The notes: generated from the letters alone by a model not told the origin. DNA of 64,000 bases from Azorinus chamasolen (GCA_963576725.1 OY755237.1:59697873-59761872); one strand, 5' to 3'; counted from the stretch's first letter, positions 23,940 through 36,425 are shown. Made by a program: numbers and translations.

Positions 23940-24592
23940 TAGTAGAATCCCCTCTATCCGGAAAGAGGAGGCTGTCGACCCAGAGGGACACGATAGCCCT
24001 TCTCTACAATAGAGAGGGTCAAAGGGTCCTGAGTGATAGTGCGCCACATTGATGAAGGGTCGGATCGGAAGGGGCAGAAAGGGCGTGTCCCCAGGGGTGG
24101 GGCCTAGAAGGCCTAGAACCCCTAGGGCGGGAACGGAAGGAACCCTGAGATGCCAGTCCTGCGTTAGGGGTAAAAGGGAAGGGTCCTAACCGGCTCTTGA
24201 CCGGCCCCGCTGAGAGGCAGAATAGGGTCTGGTTGTCTTACCTTTCTTGGCAGGTTCCGTAACGCTCTTTCTCCTTAACGTTGCCACCGAGAAGTAGTTC
24301 GGAGGCAAAGAGATACGCCTACAGCTCGTCCTTCGACTTGTCTTGAAGACTAGAGGAAGGTGTCACGGCGACCCCGGAGCATATTCGCTGTCGATGTGAG
24401 CCAATGACCCAAGGCCAGTTGGGTCGAACGGCCCAGATGGTATGAAAGGCACTTAGTAACTTCGGATTCAAGCTCCACAGAGAAAGCCGCAGATAGGAGG
24501 TCAATGTTTGAAGCGAACCCCATCTGTTGGATGCAACTCCCGGCGCTAAAGAAGTGAGAGAGAGAGAGAGGGGGAGAGAAAGAGAGAGAGAG

Positions 24593-24667
<75 letters not shown>

Positions 24668-26440
24668 TCGGGAGAGGAAGGCCTGATGTCGGAATCAAGT
24701 GAAGGAATCTGATAAAACATCCCAGGTCGATTTTCAATTGAAACCGGAGGCCTAAGAGATACCCAGGGAGCCCTTGTCCGTAAGAGTTTAGCGGACATGA
24801 TCCACCCAGTTGCCGGGCTGGCACAAAAACCCTTCGTCCAGGTCAGGCAAACGGGAAAGAAGTCCCATGGAAGGAGAAAGAGACTCCCTAGACTTAATTA
24901 GGTTAGGGAGATCCACTTTTTCGACGGACTCTAGCACGGAGGAGGATAGAGGACCCCTGTGAATAGGATTCGGGGGTCTAGGGCAGACAGAGGGTGGGAG
25001 GATTCTAAAACAATCTTAACACGCCTTCTCAATAGAAAATATTGATGTTCAGAATCATCTAAAGAAAAAGAAGACTAAGCCCCGTCTAAATCTGAGTTAG
25101 AGGCTTCCACAGAGTCTGATTCCCTTAAAAAATAGGATCATCCCTAGGAGCCATTATGGACAAAGTGTCTGCCTACTCTCCTCAGAATCAGCCCTGGTGA
25201 ACGCCTCGGATGGCAGAACCCGGGAGGAGTGGGACCCGCCACAGACATAGAAGTGTGGACTGTGGGATGAACTCACAACTTGCCCTGAGTGGGGTGTAAG
25301 CCAGAACGGGCTGGGGGGGAGAGGAAATGGGAATGGGGATCACTGAGGGGGGGGGGGTCCCATGACCTTGCTGCTCAGGTCGCCTTTAAGGTGAAGCTTG
25401 CTGGTTCCCAAAATGAGTGTCGGCTAGCGAGAGCGACCAGCCGGCGAATCTGAGGAGGCAGAGCGATGTCTTCGCATAGAAGTGTAATGGTAAGACCTCG
25501 ATGTGCGCCCGCGATGAGAGCGGTGCGAGTGTCGGTTCCCATTAGAAGAATAAGGTTGTTTACGCCTCCAATTGGGTGGGTGGGATGGGGGCTAGGGAGT
25601 CCGAAGTGTACTCAGAAGATGAAGAGTAACTACAGGGTCTAGACGACCAAGAACGTCTAGACTTAGCCAGAGCAACTTCCTCTTGACTTTCACCACTGTA
25701 ATGCGGTGTAGCGACAGAATGCCCTGTAGAAAAGATTGGACTGGTATATTTACCGGTCCACTTCGGTATCCTGGTCCAATTGATCAGACCGGACTACCGG
25801 AGGACCGTTGGAGAGCAAACTTAGGACACCGGGCCAAAGAATACACAGTGACACCTTTGGGCCGGGGCTCGGTAGACCGGTCTGCCGGTGACGTCGTGAA
25901 ACGGAAGCACTAACACCAGGACACCGGGGACCGGTGACGGATAACTGGGCCTAGATTCAGCAGGACTAGGCAAAACTCTCCACACAACAAGCGGACCGGG
26001 AGACCTGGCAACAACAGTACCTGGGACCAGAACAAAGGGCACCATTCAAGTGGTAAACGGGGAACCCGCGCCCGGGCCAGCAGTTAGGTGCCGATCTGCA
26101 ACTAACAGCTGGGGAATCGACTGCACCACAGGGGCTGTTGACGAAAGATATGTTAAAGAAGAAGTATGCTTCTTCTGAGCTTTAGAGAACAGTGATGTGT
26201 CTGTTGCGAAGGAGTCGCTTACCAAAAAGAAGAATACTTCTTCCGTCGGGCAGCAAGCTCCCACGTCTCCCCTGTCCAGAGGGATGAAACTGGACAGGGA
26301 GCTGAAGTGGAACATCCGCAGCAGGCCAGACACGACACACTTCATGAGTTGTCCAGCCTGTCGCAAAATGCCCGCAAGAAGCCTTGCGTTGCTCTGGCAT
26401 GCTGTGGTAAATAATCAAGCAAATGCATAAGACATCGCGG
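23940..26440 (-). mobile_element. DIRS-like fragment inside a long-inverted-repeat element
   Basis: GC-richer than its surroundings. The segment 24230-25160 is recognisably related to 3420-3770 plus 4554-4800 (for example TTAGGGAGATCCACTTTTTC against TTAGGGAGATTCCCTTTTTC). Open frames of 75-160 codons are proline/serine/leucine-rich with no recognised domain and include a GA microsatellite. It probably represents the gag-like upstream part of the element. It fills the spacer of the 22340-28215 element. Confidence 0.5.
24556..24668. repeat. GA microsatellite
   Basis: Nearly uninterrupted AG dinucleotides with a few GGG, AAAG and GATAGATA variants. It produces serine/leucine-rich artefact frames on the minus strand. 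Confidence 0.95.
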
Positions 26441-28215
26441 GTAAGTTCGAAGTCACGTAAGGCTAATATGGGTAAACATAAGCTGATGATTGTAGCCGAG
26501 ATGCTATATATTTTCTATTGTATTGCAAAACACCTATAACAGTAATATTCTTCATAAAACGTGCATGAGGCTCAATTCCTCCGCTGTATTTTCTTACAAG
26601 AAATGTGTTGTTCACATACATGTATATTGCAATATAATAGAAAAAACTTACTTTCCTAAAACAGTTTACATTCTCATTAATATTCATGATTTTGAAAATA
26701 ATATTCATTATCAACATATTTATATACATGAACATCAATATCGCTGTTTCAGTCAGTATCAATCTCTGTACTGGTTAACTAAAACAATCTCAGATAAAAA
26801 GAACAGCTCATTCAAGTGTGTATTCATTAATATTCATAAATATGCATTAATATTCAAGAACCAAAAGTAATGACCCTCTGCTCTTGTCATTTTTGTTCAA
26901 TATCTGGTATTTTACGTAAAATAAATAATAGAAAAGATAGTACACTCGAAACAATGCTAAATATAGGGCTTATGTTAAATTGCTTATTCATTTATGCACG
27001 TTATAAGCAAATTATCTAAAATATACATGTTTTTAGAAATATTAAAACCAAAGGTGTTTTCCTTTCTTTGTATGATGATATTAAAACATTTAAACCTGAA
27101 TTCAATAACTCTTTGTATATTATTAGGCCTCTTAGACTAAAAACAAACTCGTCAAACTAAAAACGCATTTTTTACTTCCTCATTAGCATTCATAAGTATG
27201 CATTATAAGAATGTATTATGAATATTAATAGAATTACATGTCGTATTCAAGCTATATGTCTCTGCTCTACATTGGTTCTTGTTTTGTCCTTCTATTGTCT
27301 GTAAAAACAAAGTTATGACGCATTTTCTGAATCAAGATAGTTTCGAAATTTACCTCGGGTTACCATGGAAACCGTTTATTAAAACATAGCTGTGACACAA
27401 TTATTTTGGGGGAATGCTCAAAAAGTGTTCTGAGAACCCCAACGAACAATTTAAACCTGAACTCAATATTTTTTGTGCATTATTAGGCCTCTAAGACTAA
27501 ACAACACGCTCCTTTGTCTAAACAAGCGGAATTCTTTACATCCTCATTAATATTCATAAGTAATAACTTATGAATATTATCAACATTATATATCATATTC
27601 AAGCTATATGTCTCTGCTTTACTTTGGTACTTGTTTTGTCCTTCTATCGCCTCTAAAAGCAAAGTTATTACGCATTTTCTGAACCAATGCTGTTTTGAAA
27701 TTTACCTCGGGTTACCATGGAAACCGTTTAATAAAACATAGATGGGACATATTTATTTGGGGAAATACTCAAAATGTGTTCTGAGGACCGCAACAAACAA
27801 CCTAAACCTAAATTCAATAATTTCTGTGCATTAATAAGCCTCTCAGACTAAACAACAAATACCTTTTTTCTAAAAAAAACGCATTTTTTACTTCCTCATT
27901 AATACTCATAAGAATGCATTTATGAATAATAATAAAATCATATATTATATTCAAGCTATATGTCTCTGCTTTACTTTGGTTCTCATTTTGTCCTTCTATT
28001 ACTTCTAAAAACAAAGTTATGACGCATTTTCTGAACCAAGGTAGTTTCGAAAATTACCTCGGGTTACCATGGAAACCGTTAAATTAAACATAGCTGGGAC
28101 AAACTTATTTTTAGGGGCATGCTCAAAATGTGTTCTGAGGACCCAAAAAAACAATTTGGTACCCATGAAAAAAAGTCATGGGGGGATGCTACGGTAACCA
28201 CTACTAGGACCCAGC

Positions 28216-28892
28216 CTAAAAGCCATGTTTTCTGAAGTAAGCAGATGTAATCGCTCAAACTGTTGACTATGCAAACATTAAATATAGCATCTTGATGCGA
28301 CGTCATTGAGGTCGTAACCCATAACTACATAATCCTCCTGATTATATATTGAAACCGGTAGAGGTATATTAGATTTGACAAAACAAATGTAATAATTTGC
28401 TTGCTGTCTATATAATATATATATATATATTGTATAGTTTCTGTCATGAATAAATCTTCCATTGTCCATGTGCTATTATAACAGTCTAATTAAATACTTA
28501 TGATGTCATAATTTGTTTAATGAATATGCATCATGGAGTTAATGGTTAAAATAACCTGAATCTATACTACTAAAAGTACAAGCTCAATTTGGTGTCGGAT
28601 TTGCCGTAATTACAGTATAACGTACATATTGGGTAATGTTATGTGCGGGTAGCTTACACATTGCACATTGAAGTTGTGTTATTTGACATAAATAAAGCAT
28701 TAATATCAGCAGTTTGGATACAGAGAAATTCCGCTACGTACAGAAATAGTCCATCTAAAAATAGACGGGGAAAGGCCTTCCAATGTGAGTGACGATTGGC
28801 GAATATTCCGATACGAATATTCCGATACGGACACATACTACTTATTTGTTTGTTTTTATTTTTTAAAAGCCTAAGCAAGCTGCAATGTTTTT
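28216..28892. other. stretch without recognised gene, with AT microsatellite
   Basis: TATAATATATATATATATAT at about 28405-28430; a duplicated ATTCCGATACGAATATTCCGATACG at 28802-28828. Otherwise featureless. Confidence 0.5.
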
Positions 28893-28975
28893 AACGTAGC
28901 TGTCTTGGTGCAGTGGATGTGTATCTGGACTTGCATGTAACGGGTCTTGAGTTCGATTCTAACTAGTGACCAATA
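28893..28975 (+). mobile_element. tRNA-derived SINE head
   Basis: Box A TGGTGCAGTGG and box B GAGTTCGATTCT at tRNA spacing in GTAGCTGTCTTGGTGCAG...; no clear body follows. Confidence 0.6.
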
Positions 28976-29670
28976 TTTGTTTCATTAAAATACTGTCCAT
29001 ACAAAACAATAAATATAAATAATAACATGTAATAATTAATAACAAAATATTAACATATAACTGAAAAAGAATAAAAATTAAAAAGAAGATTAGGGGTGCG
29101 CAGAAAGACTCATAACAATAACGTAGGTAATATATACAAAGCAAAAAAGGTTACTTTTCCAACATTTATCAGCGTTATAGTAATATTGTTTTGGTTTGTT
29201 TACAAACGAGTAGGAAATAAATTGACAGACAAAGAGCAAAGCAGCTGTTGTGTCCTTGGCCAAATCGGCCCAACGCCTAAATTGTACCATTTATATGCAT
29301 ACCCCATATGCACATGTTACCGTAATTGTTTTTATGGTTTTTTATGAAATCGATTCTATTGTTTTCCTAACAAAAGTGTACTAACGAGAATGACAGATGT
29401 AGAGCAGAATTTGCTGAAGCGCACCTCGACCAAATCACACCAGCACCTAACTGGTCATAATGTTGTCTATTTTCACAGACAGTGAGACTAAGACTAGCAC
29501 AGTACCATTGTTGAACATGTATACAATACTGTCCGTTGCTTCATCTAGACGGATTTTACTCTTTGCGGACTTTGACGTGTTTGCATTTTATATACTTTAC
29601 ACAGTCACTGATAAAAGTGCATGGCTGTCGAATGCTGTTTAAATCATTTATTAGAATCTGGAAAATGTGG

Positions 29671-29877
29671 TACAATAAAACCTCTCTATAAGGACCGCTA
29701 AATTGTGTTAATTAGTGGCATTTAGGGCAGGTGGCTGCTGAAAGCAATGTAAAAGTAAAACAGAACGCTCCTACAGGAACGTTCTGTTTTTACTTCACCT
29801 TGCTTTAAGCAGCCACCTGCCTTTAACACAAAATATTTGATGTAGTTTAGTAGCCGTTATAGAGAGGTTTTACTGTA
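29671..29877. mobile_element. palindromic MITE with TA borders
   Basis: 207 bp folding on itself. TACAATAAAACCTCTCTATA pairs with the mirrored TATAGAGAGGTTTTACTGTA, and the centre is GCAGGTGGCTGCT...CAGAACG with its complement. The TA borders suggest a Tc1/mariner-type mobiliser. Confidence 0.85.
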
Positions 29878-30344
29878 TAATGGTGTACCATTTTGAAAGA
29901 GGAATTCTTGGTGAACAAGGTTACTCCTATATACCGCCAAACTTTGTTTGTGGGGATATAATAAAGGCTTTTTTGTTGAAATTAGATTGTTACTTGCCTA
30001 CACAATTGACATTGTTTTTAAATTCATTTATTTTCACAGTATCATAATATCAATTACATTTAAAAGGAACTGAATTAGCCGAAATGACGACGTTCCCTGT
30101 GCAGCTGTAACAAAAACCAGTAAGGGCATTTCTTGAAATTAAATAAAACACGTTTACTATCTTCACCGTCAGGTCCATTTGCTCCAGATTCTAAATGAAT
30201 CGTTTTTCAGGTATTGATTACAATCATTTATTTCATCACAATCCAAACACATCGGATTTAGCTGTTAATAAAATATTAAAACATTTAGTTGGTTTTACAT
30301 GACGTTAGTGGTATTTCAGTTTACTTACAAGCTGGAAGACTTCC

Positions 30345-30447
30345 TTACTTGACAGATAGAACTAAGACATGGACCAAACCCAGTGCTATGAGTAGCAAAT
30401 TAATTGTCAATTAGGGACTGCAACTACTTGACCACTGAGGCCCTTTT
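30345..30447 (-). mobile_element. tRNA-derived SINE fragment
   Basis: GGGCCTCAGTGGTCAAGTAG (box A) and GGGTTTGGTCCATG (worn box B), followed by CTTCCAGCTTGTAAGTAAAC, similar in layout to the SINE at 15425-15708. Confidence 0.55.
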
Positions 30448-30808
30448 GAGTTGAACGATATATTTGTGTTATATAAAATATATTCAAATTTAAATACTGG
30501 TACATCTTGGTATAAGTAGCACTTGAGCGGGTATTTTTCTGTGTTATTATAACATCTACTATGGTGTAAAGATGTCTCTAAGATAAAGTGTTTAACTTTA
30601 CATAAACTATGCTTTTCCGCCGATATTTGGTCCTGTTAACCAAACATTTTTAACATAAAACTTAAGGTTACACTATAATTAATAACGATATTGGAAAAGC
30701 ATTGTAGTGATTGTACCTTGCAATTCACAAGAATGTATCAAACAATCTGCCCGCGCCAGCGCGGGCCCTTTTCTAGTTGTTCAGAAAGATTGGTGTAGTT
30801 TTACTCAC

Positions 30809-30983
30809 CCTGACTGTGGTTTTTCATGACATTGTCGAGAACAGTGTGCAGTAGTAGGAGAACATCGTCCACGCTTCGACCAACACCTCTCTGCATTTCC
30901 TCAATGTCCATTAAAATGTGTTGCCATAGAAATGCTTCCACTCCATTAATATCTATGCCTGGCTTTATAAGAGCTCGAATACC
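30809..30983 (-). CDS. RNF213: RNF213-like gene, exon with FLxQHIxxDIE block
   Basis: Seen: a 175-nt exon between acceptor TTTGTTTTGAAG and donor GTGAGT. It encodes 58 residues plus one base, with GVEAFLWQHILMDIEEM and GRSVDDVLLLLHTVL. Known: human RNF213 has GFLQQHILKDLEQLAKMLGH followed by SADETIGVVHLVL, directly after the LLTHLA block on the previous exon. The match is collinear. It starts in phase 0 and ends in phase 1 (CAG G|gtgagt); the exon at 12528 starts with CT and completes an Ala codon. The flanks are repeats: a SINE lies at 30345-30447 and a long-inverted-repeat element begins about 160 bp upstream on the gene strand, at 31143-34046. Confidence 0.85.
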
Positions 30984-31142
30984 CTTCAAAACAAACATCA
31001 TAATAAATCATTCTTAGAATAGAATATACACCTTCTATATTTCTAACATTATGTTGCTGGGCTCGTTATAAATGCCAAAGGGAATTCCAGCAAGTACCTA
31101 CAAGACTGGATTGGCAAGTGTAATTTTAAGAGTTGTGCCTCT

Positions 31143-34046
31143 TATACTCAGGGATCCAATGTTGTCTACCGTGCACCGTCCCTAGACTTTTTTTTACATG
31201 GGTACCAAAATGTTCGGAAAAATGTCCTGGATCAGAATCGCGAATGCACTCAAACTTAAATTCTATTAGGCTGTGTGTATTTTAACAGTTTCAATGCCAA
31301 TCCCCCAGTTTTCGTAATGATGACCCATACCTACAAATTTGCCCATATCACAGCCAGTTTGTGTCCTAAAACTATAACACTGGTACCAAATAGAAGATAA
31401 GACATTGGGCCTTTATTTCCGATTGTTGTTTTAAATCACCTTATTTGCATACTCATGAATATTAATGAGAACATTAAAAATTGTAAACAAATATAGAAAT
31501 ACCATAAACCTTTCGTTTTTTTATCCTAAAAATATCGGAAAATAACTTAAAATGCAGCTTAACAAGACGACAAAAACCCCAGAATACAAAATATCCAATT
31601 TGAGGACCATAGCATGGCCCGTACCTGCAAAATCGACCATATCACAGCCAGTTTTTGTCCTAAACCTATTAAACTGGTACCGAATTGGAGAAATGATATT
31701 GTGCTTTTATTTTCAGTTTTAATGACCTTATTTGCATACTCATGAATATTAATGAGAACATTAAAAACAGTAAAAGCAATATAGAAATAACGTAAATAAT
31801 GTAAACTAATCACTTTTTATCCTACAAATATCAAAAAACAATTTCAAATGCAGTTTAACAAGATGAAAAAATCCCAAGAAAACAAAATATCAAATTTGAG
31901 GACCAAAAATTTAAATCTAAGTAACTTTTTAACTGTTTCCATAGTAACCATTCATTTCACTCTGTTCACACATTTTTGTTAGTCGACACCTACCTGCAGA
32001 AATATTCCATATCACAGGAAGGGTTTGTGCTAACTGTATAAAACTGGTACTGAATTAAAGCTAATACTTTGTGCTTTGTTTTAAAGGCTATACTTAGGAA
32101 TTACCTTATTTGCATACACATGAATATTATCATGAAATCAAACATAGATATGAGGCATTTCTTTAATAGTAAATTTTGCTTGTCTGATATAAACTAATTT
32201 GCATATGTATGAATATTTACGAGAACAGTAATAGATTTTGAAATTTTCGACAGACACCAGTCTTTCTCTTATAAAGCAAACAAAAAATGCAAAATCGTTA
32301 GCTAAAATTTACTATGATCATGAATATGACCAAGATTGTTAGATAAATAAATTTGGGACAAATTATATAGCACCGATAGTGATATATCTGTTTTCTAGGC
32401 AACCTTTCTAACCTCATTGTTCATATTACAGAGTGTTTAAATACCTGCAACATACACAGATACTGCGGCCTACTTTGGCGATAATTACAAATGATATAAA
32501 CATATACCCGGTAGTTGATGTATGACTCTTAATGTTTTGTTCAAATAAATCTACCTTTTGTTGATGAATAAATAAAACTGTTACCAAAATGACCATGCAC
32601 TGTTCCATGGTAACTGATGGAAGCTAAGTACTTATGAGAACCTAAACAATCTTCTGTTATTTTTTTTAAAGTGTCAGTGATTTTAAAGCTCATAAAGCCT
32701 GTGCTGAATTCAGGGTATCAAGACTGTTTTGACTTTTGATATGCCATCATCTGTCGAGAACTGGTAAGCCTGTGATGTGTTTTAAGACCCTTTGATTTGT
32801 CTGTCTTCCTAAACCATCACCAGTCGTGCCAATACCGAAAGGGAACTGGTGTCAGCAGATACTTCATCAGCTCACCTATAACAATCTGCATATTAGGTCT
32901 TTGCGAACCACTCATAATTGCTACAATGCCTTCATTCCTTACGCTAAGAAGCTGCAAGGCAGAAATGTTTTTTTCACATCTATGACGATGAGGCTTACCA
33001 GTTCTCGCCAGATTATGGTATATCAACAGTGAGATACAGTCTTGATGCCCTGAATTCAACACAGGAAGAAACTGATACAAGGATCGTTCTTTACACCTAT
33101 GTGTGCAAAAGAACAAGGCTACAAAACTGTTCATCTTCGAACTCCAGACAGTGATATATTCTTCTGTATTACCTGAACAGGTTTGTAGGTGTTACTGTCT
33201 TCTTTGATACTATGGAAACGGTTAAAAAGTTACTCAGAGTTACATTATTGGTCCTCAAATTTGATATTTTGTTTTCTGAGGATTTTTTCATCACGTTAAA
33301 CTGCATTTGAAATTGTTTTTAATATTTGTAGTATAAAAATGGAATAGTTCACATTATTTACGTTATTTCTATGTTGCTTTTACTATTTTTAATGTTCTCA
33401 TTAATATTCATGAGTATGCAAATAATGTAATTCAAAATAACGAACTGAAAATAAATGCACAGTGTCATATCTCCAATTCGGTTCCAGTTTAATAGGTTTA
33501 CGACAAAAAATGGCTGTGATATGGACGATTTTGCAGGTACGGGCTATCATTACGAAAACTAGGGTGTTGCCACGGAAACGGAGAAAATGGTACTTAAAAT
33601 TAATGCTATGGTACTCAAATTGGATATTTTGTTTCCTGGTATTTTTGTCATCATGTTAAACTGCATTTGAAGTTATTTTCTGATATTTCTAGGATGAAAC
33701 AATGAAAGGTTTACGTTATTTCTATACTTTGTTTTACTATTTTTAATGTTCTCTTTAATATTCATGAGTATGCAAATAAGGTAATTTAAAACAACAATTG
33801 GATATCTTATATTCCATTTGGTACCAGTTTTATAGTTTTAGGACAAAATTGGGCGAATAATTATTTGTAGGTATGGGTCATCATAAACTGGGGAGCTGCC
33901 ATGGAAACGGTTAAAATACACATAGCCTTAAGGAATTTAAGTTTGAGAACATTCGCGATTCTGATTCAGGATACTTTTCTGAACATTTTGGTACCCATGA
34001 AACAAGTCTAGGGGTGCACGGTAGACAACATTGGCTCCCCGAGTAT
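31143..34046. mobile_element. long-inverted-repeat element 3 (2.9 kb)
   Basis: Ends CTCAGGGATCCAATGTTGTC, then TACCGTGCACC and CATGGGTACCAAAATGTTC, mirrored at 33985-34046, flanked by TA on each side. The left arm has subrepeats of about 290-370 bp from 31320, with CATATCACAGCCAGTTT, ACTGGTACC and TTATTTGCATACTCATGAAT; the right arm is 33220-34046. The middle (32640-33215) carries coding remnants on the plus strand. Confidence 0.78.
32690..33215 (+). pseudogene. degraded coding region inside long-inverted-repeat element 3
   Basis: Recognisable pieces: ALNSTQEETDTRIVLYTYV, then after a slip AKEQGYKTVHLRTPDSDIFF, and after another slip LYYLNRFVGVTVFFDT; upstream LCEPLIIATMPSFLTLRSCK. The EE(A/T)DTR...D(S/T)D(I/V)F pattern occurs in uncharacterised multi-copy invertebrate proteins that look nuclease-like to me; this is recollection without proof. 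At least three frameshifts, so not functional. Confidence 0.45.
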
Positions 34047-34379
34047 TACCTACAGCTCTGGTAATTGTATTTATCCTTTTCGTCATATAGATACTTTCAC
34101 CGAATTGTAAACAGCGTAGACCAAGATAAGATAACTCCTAGAGGAGATGTCTGATTAGGGTCTGCTCTGTTTGCTTTTGTCATGATTAGATCAGATTTTA
34201 CAGCTTTGGTCATAGCAAAACATTTCCATAAAACTTTTAAATTATCATATGAAGTTTCATGAAAATGCTACCAAAGGTTTTGGAGAAAGTGCGCGGACAA
34301 ACATTTCCTTGAAACGTTTAAGTTATAAAACTTTAGCTAATAAATATGCATTATGTTATCATTTATTATATGACAGGAT

Positions 34380-35211
34380 CTAATTATAATGGAATCCATT
34401 ACAGAATGTCCCCCAAATGAAATGGACAACAACTATTGATGAGCATCTAAATGTTCATCAATCACATGCCAATCTCCAGGTTACCATAGTGACCAAGACT
34501 TTAAAACACCAGCTAAAGCTTAAACTCGGGGTACCCATATACCTGTACTTACCATTTTTCAGCAAAACTGAACAGTATCTAAAGTTCAACCAATCAGAGC
34601 CCAACATTCGATTACCATGGCAGCATATTAAAAAACCAAAACCACAAACCACCACTGAGTTGTCTATGTAAAACTTTCAAAGTCCCATAACTCTGCAGAA
34701 AATCATCAAACAGAAACAGGAATAAGATATGCACAGCTAGGCAAAGTGCTAATCAAACCCATGTAGTTTCATGAAAATCAGATCAAAGAATTTGAAGAAA
34801 CTGCGCGGACTAAATGTTCCATGTATAAATTCAAAGTCCCATAACTCTACAGAAAATCGTTGAACCTAAAAAGGAATACGGCATGCACAACTAAGTATGG
34901 TGCTAATCAATCCTATGAAGTTTCATGAAAATTTCATCATAAGTTTTGGAGAAACTGTACGGACAAAATTTTCCAAGTAAAAAGTCCCGTAACTCTGTAA
35001 AAAATCATTAAACCGGAACAGGAATAAGATATGCACAACTAGGCATGGTACTGATCAATCTTATGAAGATTCATGAAAATCAGATTAAAGGTTTTGCAGA
35101 AACTTCGCGGACACATTAGAATCGGACAGACGGACAGAAAAACGGAAGGACAGACAGACGTACACCACGCACAAAAACAAAATGTCTCCCCAGTAAACTG
35201 GGGAGACATGA
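34380..35211. repeat. 130-bp tandem units with TCTGCAGAAAATCATC
   Basis: Units share AAAGTCCCATAACTCTGCAG, AACAGGAATAAGATATGCAC and TTTCATGAAAATCAGATCAA, then a GGACAGACGG run and the hairpin TCTCCCCAGTAAACTGGGGAGA. Related copy at 56515-57200. Confidence 0.85.
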
Positions 35212-35397
35212 TAAACGTATGCCTACTCCGACTAATCTACAACCACCGCGATGGCAAATACACTGGTACATTTCATGGAGAACAAATATATATTTAAGTG
35301 AAAAAAAACCTGGACCAACCTATCGCTACGGTACTCAATGACTGTGATGCAGAATTACTGTAGAAAAGTAATAAAGGGTGCGAGATAAAACTAGATA

Positions 35398-35458
35398 GTA
35401 CAAAGATCCGACTTCCTCCTTCCGTTTCCTGATGTAAGAGGCCGTCTTCATAGAGTAC
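35398..35458 (-). promoter_or_regulatory. SECIS-like hairpin in Naiad 3'UTR (35-37 kb copy)
   Basis: GTAC/GTAC lower helix, TCT-ATGA, upper helix GAC..CCTCTT with AAGGAGG..GTC, loop TACATCAGGAAACGG, then GGAT (NGAN). It differs from the 46.9-kb copy at both helix sides while staying paired. Confidence 0.58.
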
Positions 35459-35475
35459 AAAGCCTTTCCTAATAC

Positions 35476-36425
35476 TCAGGGAGCCAATGGAGTCTTCCAT
35501 GCACCCCTAGTCTTATTTCATAGGAACCAAAATGTTCAGAAAAGTCTCCTGAATCAGAATCGCGAAGTTTAAATTCTTTTAGGCTATGTGTATTTTAACC
35601 GTCTCCATTGCAACCCCCATTTTTTGTAATGATGACCAATACCTGTTAATGTTTTTGTCTTCAAATTAAATATTTTGCTTTTTTATGATTTTGTCAGTTT
35701 TTCTGATATCTGTAGGATAAAAATAGTTTACATTATTTACGTTATTTCTATATGGTTTTTACTATTTTTAATGTTCTCTATAAATATTTATGAGTATGTG
35801 ACTAAGGTTATTTAAAAAAATACAGCTGGAAATAAAAGCACAATGTCTTATATCCAATTTGGTATCAGTTTTATAGGGTTAGGACAAAACCTGGCTGTGA
35901 TATGGACGATTTTGCAGGTATTGCTCATCATTACGAAAACTATGGGGTTGTCATGGAAACGATGAGAATGGTACTTAAAATTAATGCTTTGGTCCTCAAA
36001 TTGGATATTTTGTTTTCTATTGTTTTTGCCATCATGTTAAACTACATTTTGAGTTGTTTTCTGACATCTGTAAGATAAAGAAATGTAAGGTTTACATTAT
36101 TTCTTTACTTTTCAACTATTTTTAGTGATCTCATTGATATTCATGGGTATGCAAATAAAGTAATTAGGAAATAAAAGCACTACGTCTTATCTTCCATTTT
36201 ATACCAGTTTTATAGGTTTAGGACACAAACTGGTGAATTTACTGGTATGGGTCATCATTACGAAAACTGGGGGATTACCCTGGAAACGGTTAAAATACAC
36301 ATAACCTAAAATAATTCAAATTTGAGTACATTCGCGATTCTGATTCATAAGACTTTTCTGAACATGTTGGTACCCATGAAAAAGTCTAAGGGAATGCATA
36401 GTAGACCCCGTTGACTCCCTGAGAA
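35476..36425. mobile_element. long-inverted-repeat element 4 (0.95 kb) inserted in a Naiad 3'UTR
   Basis: Ends CTCAGGGAGCCAATGGAGTC and CATGCACCCCTAGTCTTATT, mirrored at 36350-36425. Arms contain ACTGGTATAAAAC-type and TATTCATGGGTATGCAAAT motifs of element 3. The flanking Naiad 3'UTR (TAGAGTACAAAGCCTTTC before, CGGCGTATATGAAAAGCG after) is continuous in the copy at 46930-46985. It is a shortened relative of element 3 without coding remnants. Confidence 0.78.

Larger units (their letters stand above)
22340..28215. mobile_element. long-inverted-repeat element 2 (5.9 kb) with DIRS piece in its spacer
   Basis: Ends GGTCCTAGTAGTGGTTACCG mirrored at 28190-28215; the right end also has GGTACCCATGAAAAAAAGTC. 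Arms (22340-23905 and 26640-28215) each hold four subrepeats of 350-365 bp, beginning GTTCGTTGGGGTCCTCAG at 22366, 22728, 23082 and 23432. Each contains CATGGTAACCCGAGGTAAAT and a TTAATATTCATAAATGCAT-type palindrome. The spacer 23940-26440 is DIRS-derived. No transposase found. Confidence 0.75.

Noticed and set aside
24319..24824. Serine/leucine-rich frames of 92 and 159 codons
   Set aside because: Produced by the GA microsatellite at 24556-24668.
25680..26045. GC-rich stretch as a CpG-island promoter
   Set aside because: It is continuous with the DIRS-derived sequence and has no start exon or splice donor near it.
26046..26420. Frames of 77-106 codons taken at first as a host gene
   Set aside because: They lie in the DIRS-derived spacer of element 2, overlap on both strands and have no domain.
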